From Orobanche coerulescens (Eukaryota > Streptophyta > Magnoliopsida > Lamiales > Orobanchaceae), in NCBI GenBank assembly GCA_033398695.1, contig CM065801.1:108524670-108588669 (forward strand): a stretch of 64,000 nt of DNA, read 5' to 3'. The notes beneath the pieces are model-generated. The model saw only the letters and a program-made list of their open reading frames with translations, was not told the origin of the DNA and searched no databases. Position numbers and translations under genes: made by a program. This document shows positions 46,166-56,969 of the stretch, piece by piece (position 1 is the first letter of the stretch; each line of letters opens with the position of its first letter).

Positions 46166-48339
46166 GTATATTATTTCTATCCTAGTGACTTTTCAAGTCT
46201 TATATTTAACTAGATATTGAATTCTGAACACTTGTCTTGATGTTTAGTGAAAGCCACTGTTGTAGTGTACATTTCTGTTTTTGTTCTTGCCTCTTGTTCT
46301 TATTGTTGGAGAGGGGAACTAGAAAAATTGGAAGTGTATGGCTGGTTTCGGTACAATTCCGTTAACTTGGTAGAAAATTTAGGACGCCTATGATGTAGAA
46401 TGTTTTCGGTTGTTGATGGACCATTACGATCAAAAAAGGTCGGCGAACACTGTTACGAGGAGCTCAAATACACCTGAATGACGCGTACGCGCAGGGGTTT
46501 TTTCTTGTGTTTTGGCCTAGAAAATAACTCGGTTTTCTATGTCTAAGCAAATATTATGAGCTGCATGTTTCCTTTCTTTTGTAAGGAGGAAAAGAGAAAC
46601 TAACCTTAGCTTTCAGGCAAGAATTATACTTTTGCTTTTTGCACAAGATGCTACTATCGAAGGATCAGTATATATTTGCTCATGCTCTGTAAATTTTTTA
46701 TCTTGTTTATCTTCTTTACCGTGGGGTCAGTCTAGCATTCGCTTTAGTTCTTGTCTACAATACTGTGGATTTTCCTACTTCGGTCCTTAAAATTTTTAGA
46801 GTACAACTCGTAAAATAAATAATTTTATGATTTTATTTGAAAGGGTTTTTTTATCTTCTTTACTCTGGAGGTTAGGCTCCTAACTTCACGCCTTCTTATT
46901 TTATATTCGCGTCATATTTTCGTAGATGTTTGTACTGGATATTATTGATTTTCTTTTTTAGACTTGTGTTCTTCTCTACTAACATGGGTTGTTGTGGTGG
47001 TGGTGGGGATAATCTGTTATGGTGTGTTTTAGTGTGGCCTGTTAGTTGATGCGGTTTGTTTCGTAGGTTTATCCGTGTATACCTCTCCATGTTTGTTAGA
47101 CCGATCATTTGTTTTTCTGTTTTGGCTGGTTAGCTTTGCCTAAATTTCCCTTTCAAATATTGTTATTCTTTTTCTTTTTTCTTAGACATCTTTCTATTTC
47201 TTTCCGTTTTCCTCCTGTTTTGATTTTGATTTTGATTTTGTAGCCGCCGCTTCCAACCCTTGTTGCCGGGATCTTTCTATTTGCTGCTTTCAACATTACG
47301 CATTTCTTGATTTTCTGTACTTCTCAGGTGATTTTTGTTTTATACTTTTCTATATGGTTCAGTTTGTCTATGTGTTTGCGTCTTTTTTCGTGTATATCTG
47401 TGAGCAGATTCAGTTCTTGATTTCTTGATTCTTTGCTGCAAGAGTTTTCCTCTGCTTTTTACATGCGGTTCTAGGTTTCTCTCACTTCTTAAGTTCAACC
47501 CTCATCGCCATTCTTCATATTCCGCTTTCAAATTATACAATTTATATAAAAAACTAATAATACAGGAAAAAAATAAAAATAAAAATAAAATAAAACTAAA
47601 CATTATATATTCATATGTTTTATATATACTGTATATTCAAATGAAGTAAAACGTTCAACTTATTATTCAAAAAAGGGGGTAAAACATTCAACTTAAAGAA
47701 TTATGCATATTCTATTGTCTATATTCATATATATTATATATACTATTGATTTTTATATTTTGTTTACAATGATATGTGCAAAATTGGTAGGGATCAGGTG
47801 TGATTTTTTATCATCCTCCAAATTTGAGTTTTCCTATTTCATTCCTTAAAATATTCGAAGTACAATTACTGATGTTCATTCCTACTCCAAATTTAGGTAG
47901 AATGTGTTGTTCAAATGTTCGTGACTGACATGTTGTGTATCGTTTGTGTGGTCTGGATTTTATGTCAGGGTATATATGTGTGGACTATGTAGTGTGTTTT
48001 AGTTTATATATGTGGTTATGTTTGTGGCAGTCTGGCAGATTATTATACGGCAGCGCGATCTTTTTACATGTGGGGAAAGGCCCTGACAACCATTCTTTTC
48101 TAAATTTTTTAGTTATTTTTTCTGCTCAGGTAGTGTTTGTGATTTTGTGTGAATTTCTCTTGTAGGTTTTAGAATTGCTCGCTCATCAGCCTGTTACCAT
48201 TTGATTTAGCAGCATTTATGAGTATCCCATGTAACCTCAAATATTTGTTCCAGTAAAATATTTTAGGACGTGTTTGATGAGAATGTGGTTTTTAAATTAG
48301 TAGTAAAACTTTACATTTAGTCACAGGGTTTGTGGGTTT

Positions 48340-49400
48340 GGAACAATGATATTTACACTGTTATTACTGGGGATGCGTTTCATTCATTCCAGAATATAGT
48401 TAAACATATCAGATTCTTTTATAAATAGTATCATCATCTGTTTCATCATTTCTATTCATCAACAGGAACATACTCTCTACTGCTGTTTTGCACGAAAATT
48501 TCGTGTTCTTCACTGATAACAACAGCTATTTTGCTATTCTCTTTTTCAGGTATATTTTGGTATTAAGATTGCATTTATTTTTCAGTCTAGGAAACATTTC
48601 CTTTATTTATGTCTTCACCGTACGAAAACTTGTTTACCTACAGAACTAACCCGTTTATGTTTTAGAATTGCAAATATTTTGTTCAGCTTTGTGTTTGGTA
48701 TGTAACTATCTCTTTCAAGGTTAGTACATGTTTGTATTTAGGTTGTCAACTTGTCCTATATTACGTTCTGTTCATCTATGCATTCTTTATCCGGACTTGA
48801 TTTATATGCTTAGATGGTTTCTACATTCCATCTGCCATTCTCTTTTACAATTTCTCGCTGGTCTTTCGGCCCATTTAGGTGTCGTCTGGCTTTTTGTAAT
48901 ATCAATTGGCCGCTTCCTTTTAAAAATGGACACAAACGTCTGCTGTCTTTTGAGCTATCGGTGTTTGGGCATATATAAATTGCATTGACGAATGGCCACT
49001 ATGATGATGTTATCTGCATTGTATTATGGTCTGTCGCGTCTGTGTTTACTATTATTACTCGGGGTGCATTTTGTTCGTTCCGAAATATAGTTAAACATGA
49101 TATATTCTTTTATAAATAGTATTGTCATATGACTTATCATTTGCTTCGCAGATTCCTGTTCTTCACTGATAGTTATCGTTGTTTTGCTATCCTCTTCCTC
49201 AGGTATAGTTTGAATGCATTTTCCTCGGCTTGGAAATATTTCCTTATTTTCTGCCTTTAGAATTGCGCATAACTTGTTCGAGTTCGTGTTTAGTATGTAA
49301 CTCTCTCTTTCGAGGTTAGTACATGCTTTTATTTAGGTTGTTGGCTCATCCTTTGCTATGTTCTACTATTCATGTATGCAGTCTTCTTCCGGATTTCATT
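48340..49400 (+). repeat. Diverged tandem duplication (about 690-bp offset)
   Basis: Landmarks TTATTACTGGGGATGCGTTT (48363) and TTATTACTCGGGGTGCATTT (49055), the following ATATAGTTAAACAT...TTTTATAAATAGTAT, and a TTAGTACATG...TATTTAGGTTGT block occur twice in the same order. Confidence 0.65.
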
Positions 49401-49439
49401 TATACGTCAAATATATAGACTACATGTCATGTCTATTTG

Positions 49440-49580
49440 GAAGGCTTGACTTCAAATATGTTTGTCAAAGGCCTGACTTCAAATATATAGATCGAATGGA
49501 AGGCCTGACTTCAAATATGTAGACTACTCGTCGTGATTTATCAACATGGTTGTCATGGCAGACTACTCGTCATGATTTAA
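49440..49580 (+). repeat. Short tandem GCCTGACTTCAAATATGT repeats
   Basis: Three near-copies of GGCCTGACTTCAAATATGT and two of GACTACTCGTC(A/G)TGATTTA within 140 bases. Confidence 0.65.
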
Positions 49581-49717
49581 ACTTAACACGCAAAGCACGA
49601 ACATTTGAAATTTTCTCTAAATTACTATATAAAGAAGATAGTGCGTTCTAATTATTATTAGTTTTCAGTTGATCCACCTGTTGATGAAGCTCTGAAAAGA
49701 AAACGAGGAAAACCAAA

Positions 49718-50802
49718 ATGAATCAGGTTCATAACAGAGCAGAGAGAGAAAGGATCACCCTCAATTATCTAAACCAGCCTATATCGGATGAAGGCAAGTT
49801 ACTATCTGAATTTAGCAGCTTTTTGGGGACAACTGTTAGGCAATTTGTGTCTCTTACTTGTGCCAATTGGCATCAAGTTCCTGAAAAGGAACTGCTATGG
49901 GAGTATGTCAAGGTAAAATATGTTCATATGTCAAAATCTCGCAAAATTTGGTTTATATATTCCTGTTTATGCACTTTGTGTAATTTTATGTAGGGCAAGT
50001 ACATCGTTCCTGAAGATGCTAAACCGTGGGTTCAAAAAACGATGAGTGATCAGTTTAGGAGCCACAAAAGTAGAATTAAGAGAGACCATTACAAACCTTA
50101 TCATACAGATGAAGAAAGGTTCGCACACAGGCCTGAGGAGGTTCCTCTTTCAGATTGGAAGATTCTTTTGAAGTATTGGGTTGACGAAAAAGTTCAGGTA
50201 ATGGATTTAAATTCAATGAAGTATTGACATAGAGAAAGTGCAATGCTACTTGCATATAAAACATAGAATAGTCATGTAATCAGTATATAGTGAAACTTCT
50301 AGAGAATATAATTTACCTTCTCTGATCCTTTGATTGTGCATGTGGTGGTCTAAATGTTGTTGCCACCTTCAACTTTTTCCAGCTCAAATATTCTATGCAG
50401 TTTCTCACAACTTTTTCCAGTATACTCAGATTAAATTTAGTAAGAAAAATGTTGATGCTAAATGTTCCCTTTTTATATAGGAAATTGCAGAAAGGAATTC
50501 AGAGGCACGGAAAAAAAATTACGGATACGCATACTACTGGTTCCACGAGTTTCGCCCAAATTTCCCACAACCTGGTAATGCATTTTTGATCTAATTTTAT
50601 GATGTAGTTCTAGTACTAGCAGGATGAGTGATGTTTTTACATGTTAAATTTGTTGAATTCAGCAACTTGAAAAACTTAAAAAACTTGAAAAAACTCGTGG
50701 CGATGGTGATGCTGATTCTGAGGAAGAGCCGGTTAAAATATCTGATGCTGATGTATATATAGCGACTCGTAAAAGAAAAGATGACCGCGAATACAAGTTA
50801 CC
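49718..50802 (+). pseudogene. Plant Ptta/En/Spm Transposase_24-family gene, cut by element F
   Basis: Four exons fit one protein: 49718-49912, 49994-50197, 50481-50574 and 50663-50802, with GT-AG introns. Family-like blocks are LLSEFSSFLGTTVRQFV, NWHQVPEKELLWEYVK, GKYIVPEDAKPWVQKTMSDQ, KRDHYKPYHTDEER, PLSDWKILLKYWVDEKVQ, then TTGSTSFAQISH and a Lys-rich LEKLKKLEKTRGDGDADSEE tail. In exon 3 a run of eight A (about 50511-50518) puts the TTGSTSFAQ block one base out of frame, a frameshift or base-call error. The coding sequence then stops at 50802, where the LTR of element F begins. Proteins of this family are associated with CACTA elements; the biochemical role is not established here. Confidence 0.78.
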
Positions 50803-51729
50803 TGTAACACCCCCAGATTTAACCGGAAATATTACAGCGCCGTGGGCCCCGAGATGGAACCCACAAGGCTAAAAAGAAATTTTCACAAACATTTACAAAT
50901 ACTAATAAAATCCATTTATCAAAAACCGTCGTAAAACTCATTTGAAATCGCAAGGCCAAACAGCCGATACTCAAAAGTTTAGAAAACAATTTCCAAAGTA
51001 ACCTCAGTTACCAGATACCAAAAGAGCGTCTCAAAATACTCACGCAGCGGAAAAAGACCAACCAAAACGATACTCTAGCAGCGGAAAACAAGAACCAATC
51101 AAGAAACTCAATGTACAGAACATGTCCTAGCCAGTATCCTCCGGGAAGCTCATCTCTTCACGACCGCTACAAGCTCGATACTCCGAGAACCTAAAAGAAA
51201 TCCAACGACGGGGTCAGCCATAATATCCAACAATGATAACTGTCACATCACATTAATAATAACATACCAATGAGAATACAACATAAGAATACGACCAATG
51301 TAATCTTACCGCCATAACTTTGCTTACTCAAGTGATTCTCATCAGAGTAGCCATTATCACATTTCACATCATGTACTCGATTTACCAATAAACTCGAACA
51401 TAATATAAGTACTGTACCTCAAACAATACTCAAGGTTCTCAAACTGTCATAACCAACTCACGATACGGAAATATACCATTTCTGACCAATACGATCCATC
51501 GAATAACATCATCAAATCCCAATAGGATAACCGATCGTCCATCAAGACAAATACCAAAGGAAAACACGGAACATACCTCGAGATATGAAGTGCCACGACA
51601 ATCATACCAGTCTAATCCGAGATCAGATCAATGCAATACGGACAAGGTCCTAACACAAGACCTACAAATGCATACTCATATGACCACGTCAATATGATCA
51701 CAACAATAACAATCATGTATACTCAATGG

Positions 51730-52050
51730 AAATCCGACGATCCAGCGCCCTCAGCATAGATCCCTTTGTTGATCCTATCAGATCAACATAAGGTGGATAA
51801 CTAACAATACACATGTGAACAACAACACATGATAAAATCAATGATGCGAATTCACCAGATTCCATCAACACAATAATGGTAATCCAACGATCCAGCGCCC
51901 TCAGCATAGATCCCCATGATGATCCCGTCGAACCAACGCATGGTGGAAAACCTGTCCAACGATCCAGCGCCCTCAGAATAGATCCCCATGATGATCCCGT
52001 CGAACCAACGCATGGTGGACATTCGATCCAGCGCCCTCAGCATAGATCCT
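51730..52050 (-). repeat. Minisatellite in LTR F, about 70-bp unit
   Basis: Four copies of CGATCCAGCGCCCTCAG followed by ATAGATCC, two of them with TGATGATCCCGTCGAACC. It sits in the same part of the LTR as the unrelated 56-bp array of LTRs A-D. Confidence 0.78.
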
Positions 52051-52869
52051 CATAATCCCATCGGATTATTTACACAACAAAAACAACACAATATGCATAC
52101 ACATATGCAAATCAACACGTTCATCCACATGAACAACATAACATGCACGACAACATGACAATATACTAGGACTACTTCATGTTCAACAACATGAAAGAAA
52201 ATGTACGAGACCAAAATAAATAACACTAAACCATAATCAATATGGAATACTTGCCCCGAGTCCTTCGGGAGCAACCTCGATGTCCAATCATCACCGACGA
52301 TTATCCTCAATGCTCGGCGATCCAAACGTACAATGAACTATAGATACTCATATCTTCGTCTTTACCATAATGTAACCTTGATACTCGAACATACCAATAA
52401 CTGAGATAATCATATACATTAGGATTTATCTCCCAGAATCGAAAGAACGATATGCGATCCGAATACCCAGAGTTCACAATAATAATCATCGCTATATGCA
52501 TTATAAACGAAATGAAATCGAAACCATTCATTAAATATTATAATCGAGCAAGTAATAACTTGCCTCGATACCGATGCCACGAAGCCGCCGCCGAACACAT
52601 CGCCTTTGTCTACGAGCTCCTCAGCCCCGATCAAAAGCAATACAATGGACATACTCGAACACGACCGCAATATCCGGTTATAATCACCGATCAGCAATCT
52701 CAACCTATCGAAGAAATCAAATAACACATATCCGATAACAATCAACAACTGACAATACTAACCAATCGAACTCAACGGTTCAACACAACCTCGAATAAAC
52801 ACAGTCAGAACCAACCAAGTCAAACCATCACGAATTCCTAATCAAAACACAAAAATACTACACTGTCTG

Positions 52870-52965
52870 CCTACTTAGCGCACGTTAATCACCTAACGTA
52901 GCGTGCGCTAAGTTGCTCCCGTTAGCGTGCGCTAGCCAGTAAGCTTAGCGTGCGCTAATGCTGTA
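52870..52965 (-). repeat. TTAGCGTGCGCTAA palindromes within LTR F body
   Basis: Four sites: CTTAGCGCACGTTA, GTAGCGTGCGCTAAG, GTTAGCGTGCGCTAG and CTTAGCGTGCGCTAA. They lie downstream of the TATA-like box on the minus strand, unlike the main cluster. Confidence 0.8.
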
Positions 52966-53620
52966 CAGTGGCATGCATTCCAAGCATCGACTAGCATCTT
53001 GCAACTACGAATCCGAATGAAGGGATACATAAATCTCCATATCTCTTGAAGATAAACGACACCATAACTATCACAAGGGTAATATCAATGTCCATATATC
53101 AATAATAACATCAACAATCAAACCGACTCGATAACAAGGATCATATCATATTCAATCCAGAATTCAACCTCGTATCATGATTTAACTCCTCTAAATCGAT
53201 CAATATAATTAACAAGATTCAGGAATCCATCTTAGATCGGGTTAAACGAATCACCATCCTTATAGTAAGAAGAATCTTAACTAACATCCGAAACTCTTAT
53301 CAAAATTCCATTGAATCTCATATAACATCATCATATGATTATCCAACATGCTCCTTACATGAAATCATCCAAGAAAAACGAACCATCATCAAGAGGATAC
53401 GAAAATTACCTGGATTGGATGAACCAAGAATAAGAACACTAGACTCCATTCCAAGAATCATGAATAACTTGAAGAACGAGGCTTGAATCCATGCTCTCCA
53501 TCTTAATCTTGTTAAAGATCATCATCTCTCAGTGTTTGGGACCTCAAACCTCTCTCTAAAAACTCTCTCTCGGTTACAAGGAAGGAATGGACGAAATGCT
53601 TCATAACACCCTTCTGTCCC

Positions 53621-53630
53621 TTTTTATAAT
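53621..53630 (-). promoter_or_regulatory. TATA-like box of LTR F
   Basis: Minus strand ATTATAAAAA followed by GGGACAG, directly downstream of AGCGTGCGCT palindromes at 53640-53715. Confidence 0.5.
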
Positions 53631-53639
53631 ATTCATTAT

Positions 53640-53715
53640 TAGCGTGCGCTAACATCTTATGTTTAGCGTGCGCTACCGCCTTAGCGTGCGCTAAATGACT
53701 TTGTTAGCGTCCGCT
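53640..53715 (-). repeat. AGCGTGCGCT palindrome cluster, U3 of LTR F (first part)
   Basis: Four near-identical sites (TTAGCGTGCGCTAA type) in 75 bases. Chromovirus E inserted at their right edge and the cluster resumes at 63110. Confidence 0.82.
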
Positions 53716-54204
53716 ATCTGTAATATCCGCGTTTTCTATCCTTGGTAATTTCTTTCTTTTGGTGCATTTTCGTTTCGGACAACTCGCCTGGCACTGTTTT
53801 GTAATTATGAACTTATTTTATTCTTGGAGTTTTCCGTTTAGACCGGGTCTTGATAATGTTTTTGTAATTTCATCTCGTGTTATATTACACGCATGTGTAT
53901 TCGTTTCTCGTTAAATTCGTTCGATTTCGTCGTTTTCTTACTTCCATGAGTTCGTATGCTTATGTAGAGCATGTTGCGAGTTTCGGATTGTTAATCCGAC
54001 GTTTTGTCGTGACTTTTCGGTTGTTTGGGCCGTTTTTGTAATTTCCTAGAAGTTTAGGGAATTTGTCCCTTATTCGACTTGGGTTGTGTACCTCAGATCG
54101 TTTTGGGTTCCGTACTTCCATTTCGTGTTATTGTTGCCCAAATATCGATCCTGTTGCTTTTATTCTCCTTAGGATCATTTTTCGTCATTTTGAGACCCGA
54201 GGGG

Positions 54205-54495
54205 GTGTGGGCGCGGCACAAGAATTGTGAGCCGCGGCACACATCGCCCGGATTGTTGCCTAAACAAAGCTGCCGTGTGCCGCACACCACTGAAGTCAGT
54301 GCCGCGGCACACTTGTCCGGCCGCGGCACACCGTGTGACACTTGCCGGCAAAATCGATGTACCGCGTGCGCGCTGATCCAGCGATCTGCGGCACATGCCG
54401 AGTCGAGCCGGCACACTTCAGATGAGCCGCGGCACAACGAGCGGCCACCACCACTGGGGCAATTTTTGGCTCTGCCGCGGCACGGCACGCTTTAG
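54205..54495 (+). repeat. GCCGCGGC palindrome cluster, U3 of E 5' LTR
   Basis: Five or more intact GTGCCGCGGCAC or GAGCCGCGGCAC sites plus degraded ones; the same flanking CACA as in the Athila-like element. Confidence 0.85.
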
Positions 54496-55159
54496 CCGAA
54501 AGCGGGCGGCGGCGGCGCGCTATCTGCTTCTTATTCAGCGAGAATCGCCCATTTCCTTCCCCTTCTTCAACCGTGCGAGAGAGAGAGAGAGTCTTGAGAG
54601 GTAGAGTTCCTCCATACACCACTTATTGTGTAGATTTCTTCCTCTCTTTTCGATCGAGTGGCTCGGATTGCGGATCTAACACGTGGTTTTCGGATTTGAG
54701 TGCTTGATTCTTCAAGAGGTAAGAATTCCTTTAACCCTAGTATGATTTTGGGGAGGGTTTGGTGGTGATTTTGTGTTCTAATCCGAATTAGCCGATGTTG
54801 TTGTTAGAATTGATAGTATACTCGTGACCCTTGGTTTTCTTGTTTTTGGTTGGGATGAAATCCCGTTGTTATACCATTGACCGATTTCATTTCCTTTTGC
54901 ACTCTTGGTGTCCGACGAATTGTCCCAACGGGTAGAATTAGGATTAATTCTTACCTTTCCGCATTATTGAGACTTGTGTATACCGTTATTGTGTTAGGAT
55001 TGGATTTGGGAGGATTGTTCGGACCGAAACCTATTCCGTCGTCGTTTCCTTCGTTTCGTTTCATTCAAGGCAAGTACATGTATTACATTTCGTTATGTAT
55101 ATTGTGATTTTCGAAATGAATGACAAATGGTGAATTTTTGGGTGCGTGAGATGTGTTCC

Positions 55160-55375
55160 TTCCACCCGGAGTGTCCGACGGGATGTCTGGGGTCGATACT
55201 AAGGGGTACGGCCGCGGAAGGGAACTTGTGTGCGTGTGTGATTGAACTTCCACCGGAGTGTCCGACGGGATGTCCGGGGTCGATACTAAGGGGTACGGCC
55301 GCGAAGTGGTATCCCACTCGGAGTGTTCGACGGGATGTCCGGGGGTCGATCTTGAGGGTACGGCCATGGGATACC
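55160..55375 (+). repeat. Triplicated block in E 5' LTR
   Basis: Three copies of a block containing GGAGTGT, CGACGGGATGTC, GGGGTCGAT and GGTACGGCC, spaced about 70-95 bases; repeated in the 3' LTR at 62290-62505. Confidence 0.82.
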
Positions 55376-55937
55376 AGTTGTGATTTGTGATATCGTGATG
55401 ATTGGAAATTGTTGTGATTGCCAATGTAGTATTCCGGAATATATATGTGGCAAATGACTTATGTTGAGATGATTGTGTAAAACCGCATTTTTGTATATAA
55501 TGTGGTGTAATTGTGTACTTGCACTAGCTATTCGAATGCTAACCCCTTAAATGGGGAAATGCGTCTTATGCATTTCAGTGCAGGAGAGGCGAGGAGCAGG
55601 CACGGGGCACGCACGCAAAGGACGGGATGGCTTGATGATAGTGGCTCGAGTCTGTTTTGTTTATTTCTATGTTTGGATATTGCATATGTCGAGTATTGGA
55701 ATTAAACTGGTTATTCTTGAACTTGGTTTAAGTCCCCTGCGTGGGCATCGAATTGATATTTACATTATGTTTTATGTATTCCGTTGAAATGATTTGGCCG
55801 AGGCCACGGCCCTATTTACTTTTGAGTGCATCTTTTGGGGATTTCATCGTGGTTATGTGTCATGTATTAGCCTGGTAGACCTCAAGAGGGTTCTACGGCG
55901 TGTAATGTCCCCTTTGTGAATTGGGGTGTTACATTTA

Positions 55938-55949
55938 TGGTATCGGAGC
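55938..55949 (+). promoter_or_regulatory. Chromovirus E primer-binding site
   Basis: TGGTATCGGAGC four bases after the LTR end, differing by one base from the complement of the plant initiator-Met tRNA 3' end; the same PBS as in the giant-LTR array. Confidence 0.82.
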
Positions 55950-56191
55950 AAGGTTTTAAATACCTAGGCTGTCGGTGAATTTTGGGTCTGCCAGTTGCGT
56001 CATTAGAGTCAGTCATTGAGCCTAATATCATCATGCTACCGTCTTTTCGCGCGACCCGTGGCTGTAAGTCTCCTTGAACTCTTCTATCTCTGTAATTCGT
56101 TTTCTTGCGCTGTTCGGAATCGTGACTTGTGTTACCAACTTTGTGAATTGTGAATCTTTCTGATCTTGCCCTTTTCTTATTTTCCTTCAGT

Positions 56192-56969
56192 ATGTTGAGA
56201 GGTCGTGGTAGACCGGCTAGGGGACGCGTCCGAGGCCGTGGTCGGGGTGCTGATAATGAGGAGGGCTCACTCTCTCAGTCCTCTGCGGACTCAGCCTCTC
56301 ACTCAGTGCCGTCGGGTAATAATGCCGACGCCGGGGCTACTGCCGTACTTCAGCAGTTGGTAGCCCAACTTACTCAGATAGCTCAGGGTGGACGCCAGAA
56401 TCCGCCCCCGACACCGGAAGAGGAGGCTAGTAAGTGGCTTCAGACGGTGACTAAGATGCACCCTCCTCGTTTCTCCGGATCCTCTGACTCCCTCGGTTGG
56501 GAGAATTGGCTCTTTCAGTTGTCCAGACCTTGATGCCGTAGCTTGTCCCGAAGACGGAGGGTACATATTGCCCAGTACCTCTGGATAAGGAAGGCTGCGG
56601 AATGGTGGGAGGCCATTGTGCCCGAGAGAGACCGTCGAGCTACTTGGGAGGAATTCAAGGCCGCTATGGAAGCAGTATTGTCCGCCGCGATCAAGGAGCG
56701 CAGTGTGGAGTTCTTCACCGCTACACCTCGGGACGTGCCTATTTCTCGTGCCATCATTACTTACAATCGGCGGTTGGGTTTCGTGAGAGATCGGGTGAGG
56801 TCGGAGGCCGATAAAATCCGTTACTTCAATATGCGCATGAAGCCGCATATTAGGCGAGTATGGCACCGCTCATGTGTGCCACTTTGAAAGAATACTGTGA
56901 TCGCGCCTAGCGATCGAGATGGCGGTTCGGAATCGAGTCGGTTTCGGAAGCTAAGAAGCGAAGACTACG
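56192..56969 (+). pseudogene. gag: Chromovirus E Gag, frameshifted
   Basis: ATG at 56192 begins MLRGRGRPARGRVRGRGRGA, then KMHPPRFSGSSDSLGWENWL, and the frame stops after 114 residues. The Gag core continues in other frames: VHIAQYLWIRKAAEWWEA (about 56564), WEEFKAAMEAVL and FFTATPRDVPISRAI. This is the plant chromovirus Gag that packages element RNA. At least two one-base indels near 56535 and 56880 break it. Confidence 0.85.

Larger units (their letters stand above)
46166..49717 (+). other. Noncoding CACTA-2 interior, T-rich
   Basis: No convincing gene. The region is T-rich on the plus strand, with intron-like composition. A diverged duplication lies at about 48340-48790 and 49030-49400 (shared AATATAGTTAAACAT and TTTTATAAATAGTAT). 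Three short repeats of GGCCTGACTTCAAATATGT occur near 49440-49525. It may include introns or untranslated parts of transposon genes. Confidence 0.5.
44759..50802 (+). mobile_element. CACTA-2 (En/Spm-type) transposon, left part, carrying a host gene fragment
   Basis: The left terminus CACTACGCCATAAGTGC is preceded by AGA, a possible 3-bp target-site duplication. Subterminal GTTGCAATAGAC-like repeats follow. Inside are a Pol III subunit fragment (45600-46165) and a gene of the plant Ptta/En/Spm Transposase_24 family (49718-50802). Element F inserted into the last visible exon; the right end is outside the window. Confidence 0.68.
50803..53718 (-). mobile_element. Element F: giant-LTR element, LTR left part
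   Basis: Begins TGTAACACCCCCAGATT at 50803 (the LTR 3' end on the minus strand). It is collinear but diverged from array LTRs; for example ATATTACAGCGCCGTGG, GGGAAGCTCA...TCACGACCGCTA and GGGGTCAGCCA occur in the same order. It contains a minisatellite (51730-52050) and AGCGTGCGCT palindromes. TTACC (50798-50802) would be the left target-site duplication. The LTR continues at 63073 after chromovirus E and ends at 63797; excluding E the LTR is about 3.64 kb. Confidence 0.82.
53719..55933 (+). repeat. Chromovirus E 5' LTR, 2215 bp
   Basis: TGTAATATCCGCG... to ...GGGGTGTTACA. It contains the GCCGCGGC cluster (54205-54495), a GA microsatellite (about 54577-54592), three units of a GTCCGACGGGATGTC repeat (55160-55370) and the U5 end. 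Several palindrome sites have lost single bases compared with the 3' LTR. Confidence 0.9.

Noticed and set aside
46896..49000. Several 70-90 aa ORFs in the T-rich CACTA interior
   Set aside because: Phe/Leu/Ser-rich composition follows from T-richness; no domain, splice or start support.
54093..54488. Cys/Arg/Gly-rich ORFs over the GCCGCGGC clusters (also 5078-5502, 6340-6666, 61044-61631)
   Set aside because: The apparent CRGS/CAAA protein repeats are translation of the palindromic DNA repeat in several frames on both strands.
55083..55424. Pro/Ser/Thr-rich repeat protein on the minus strand of E LTR
   Set aside because: It is the triplicated DNA block of the LTR read antisense; the 3' LTR shows the same shadow.
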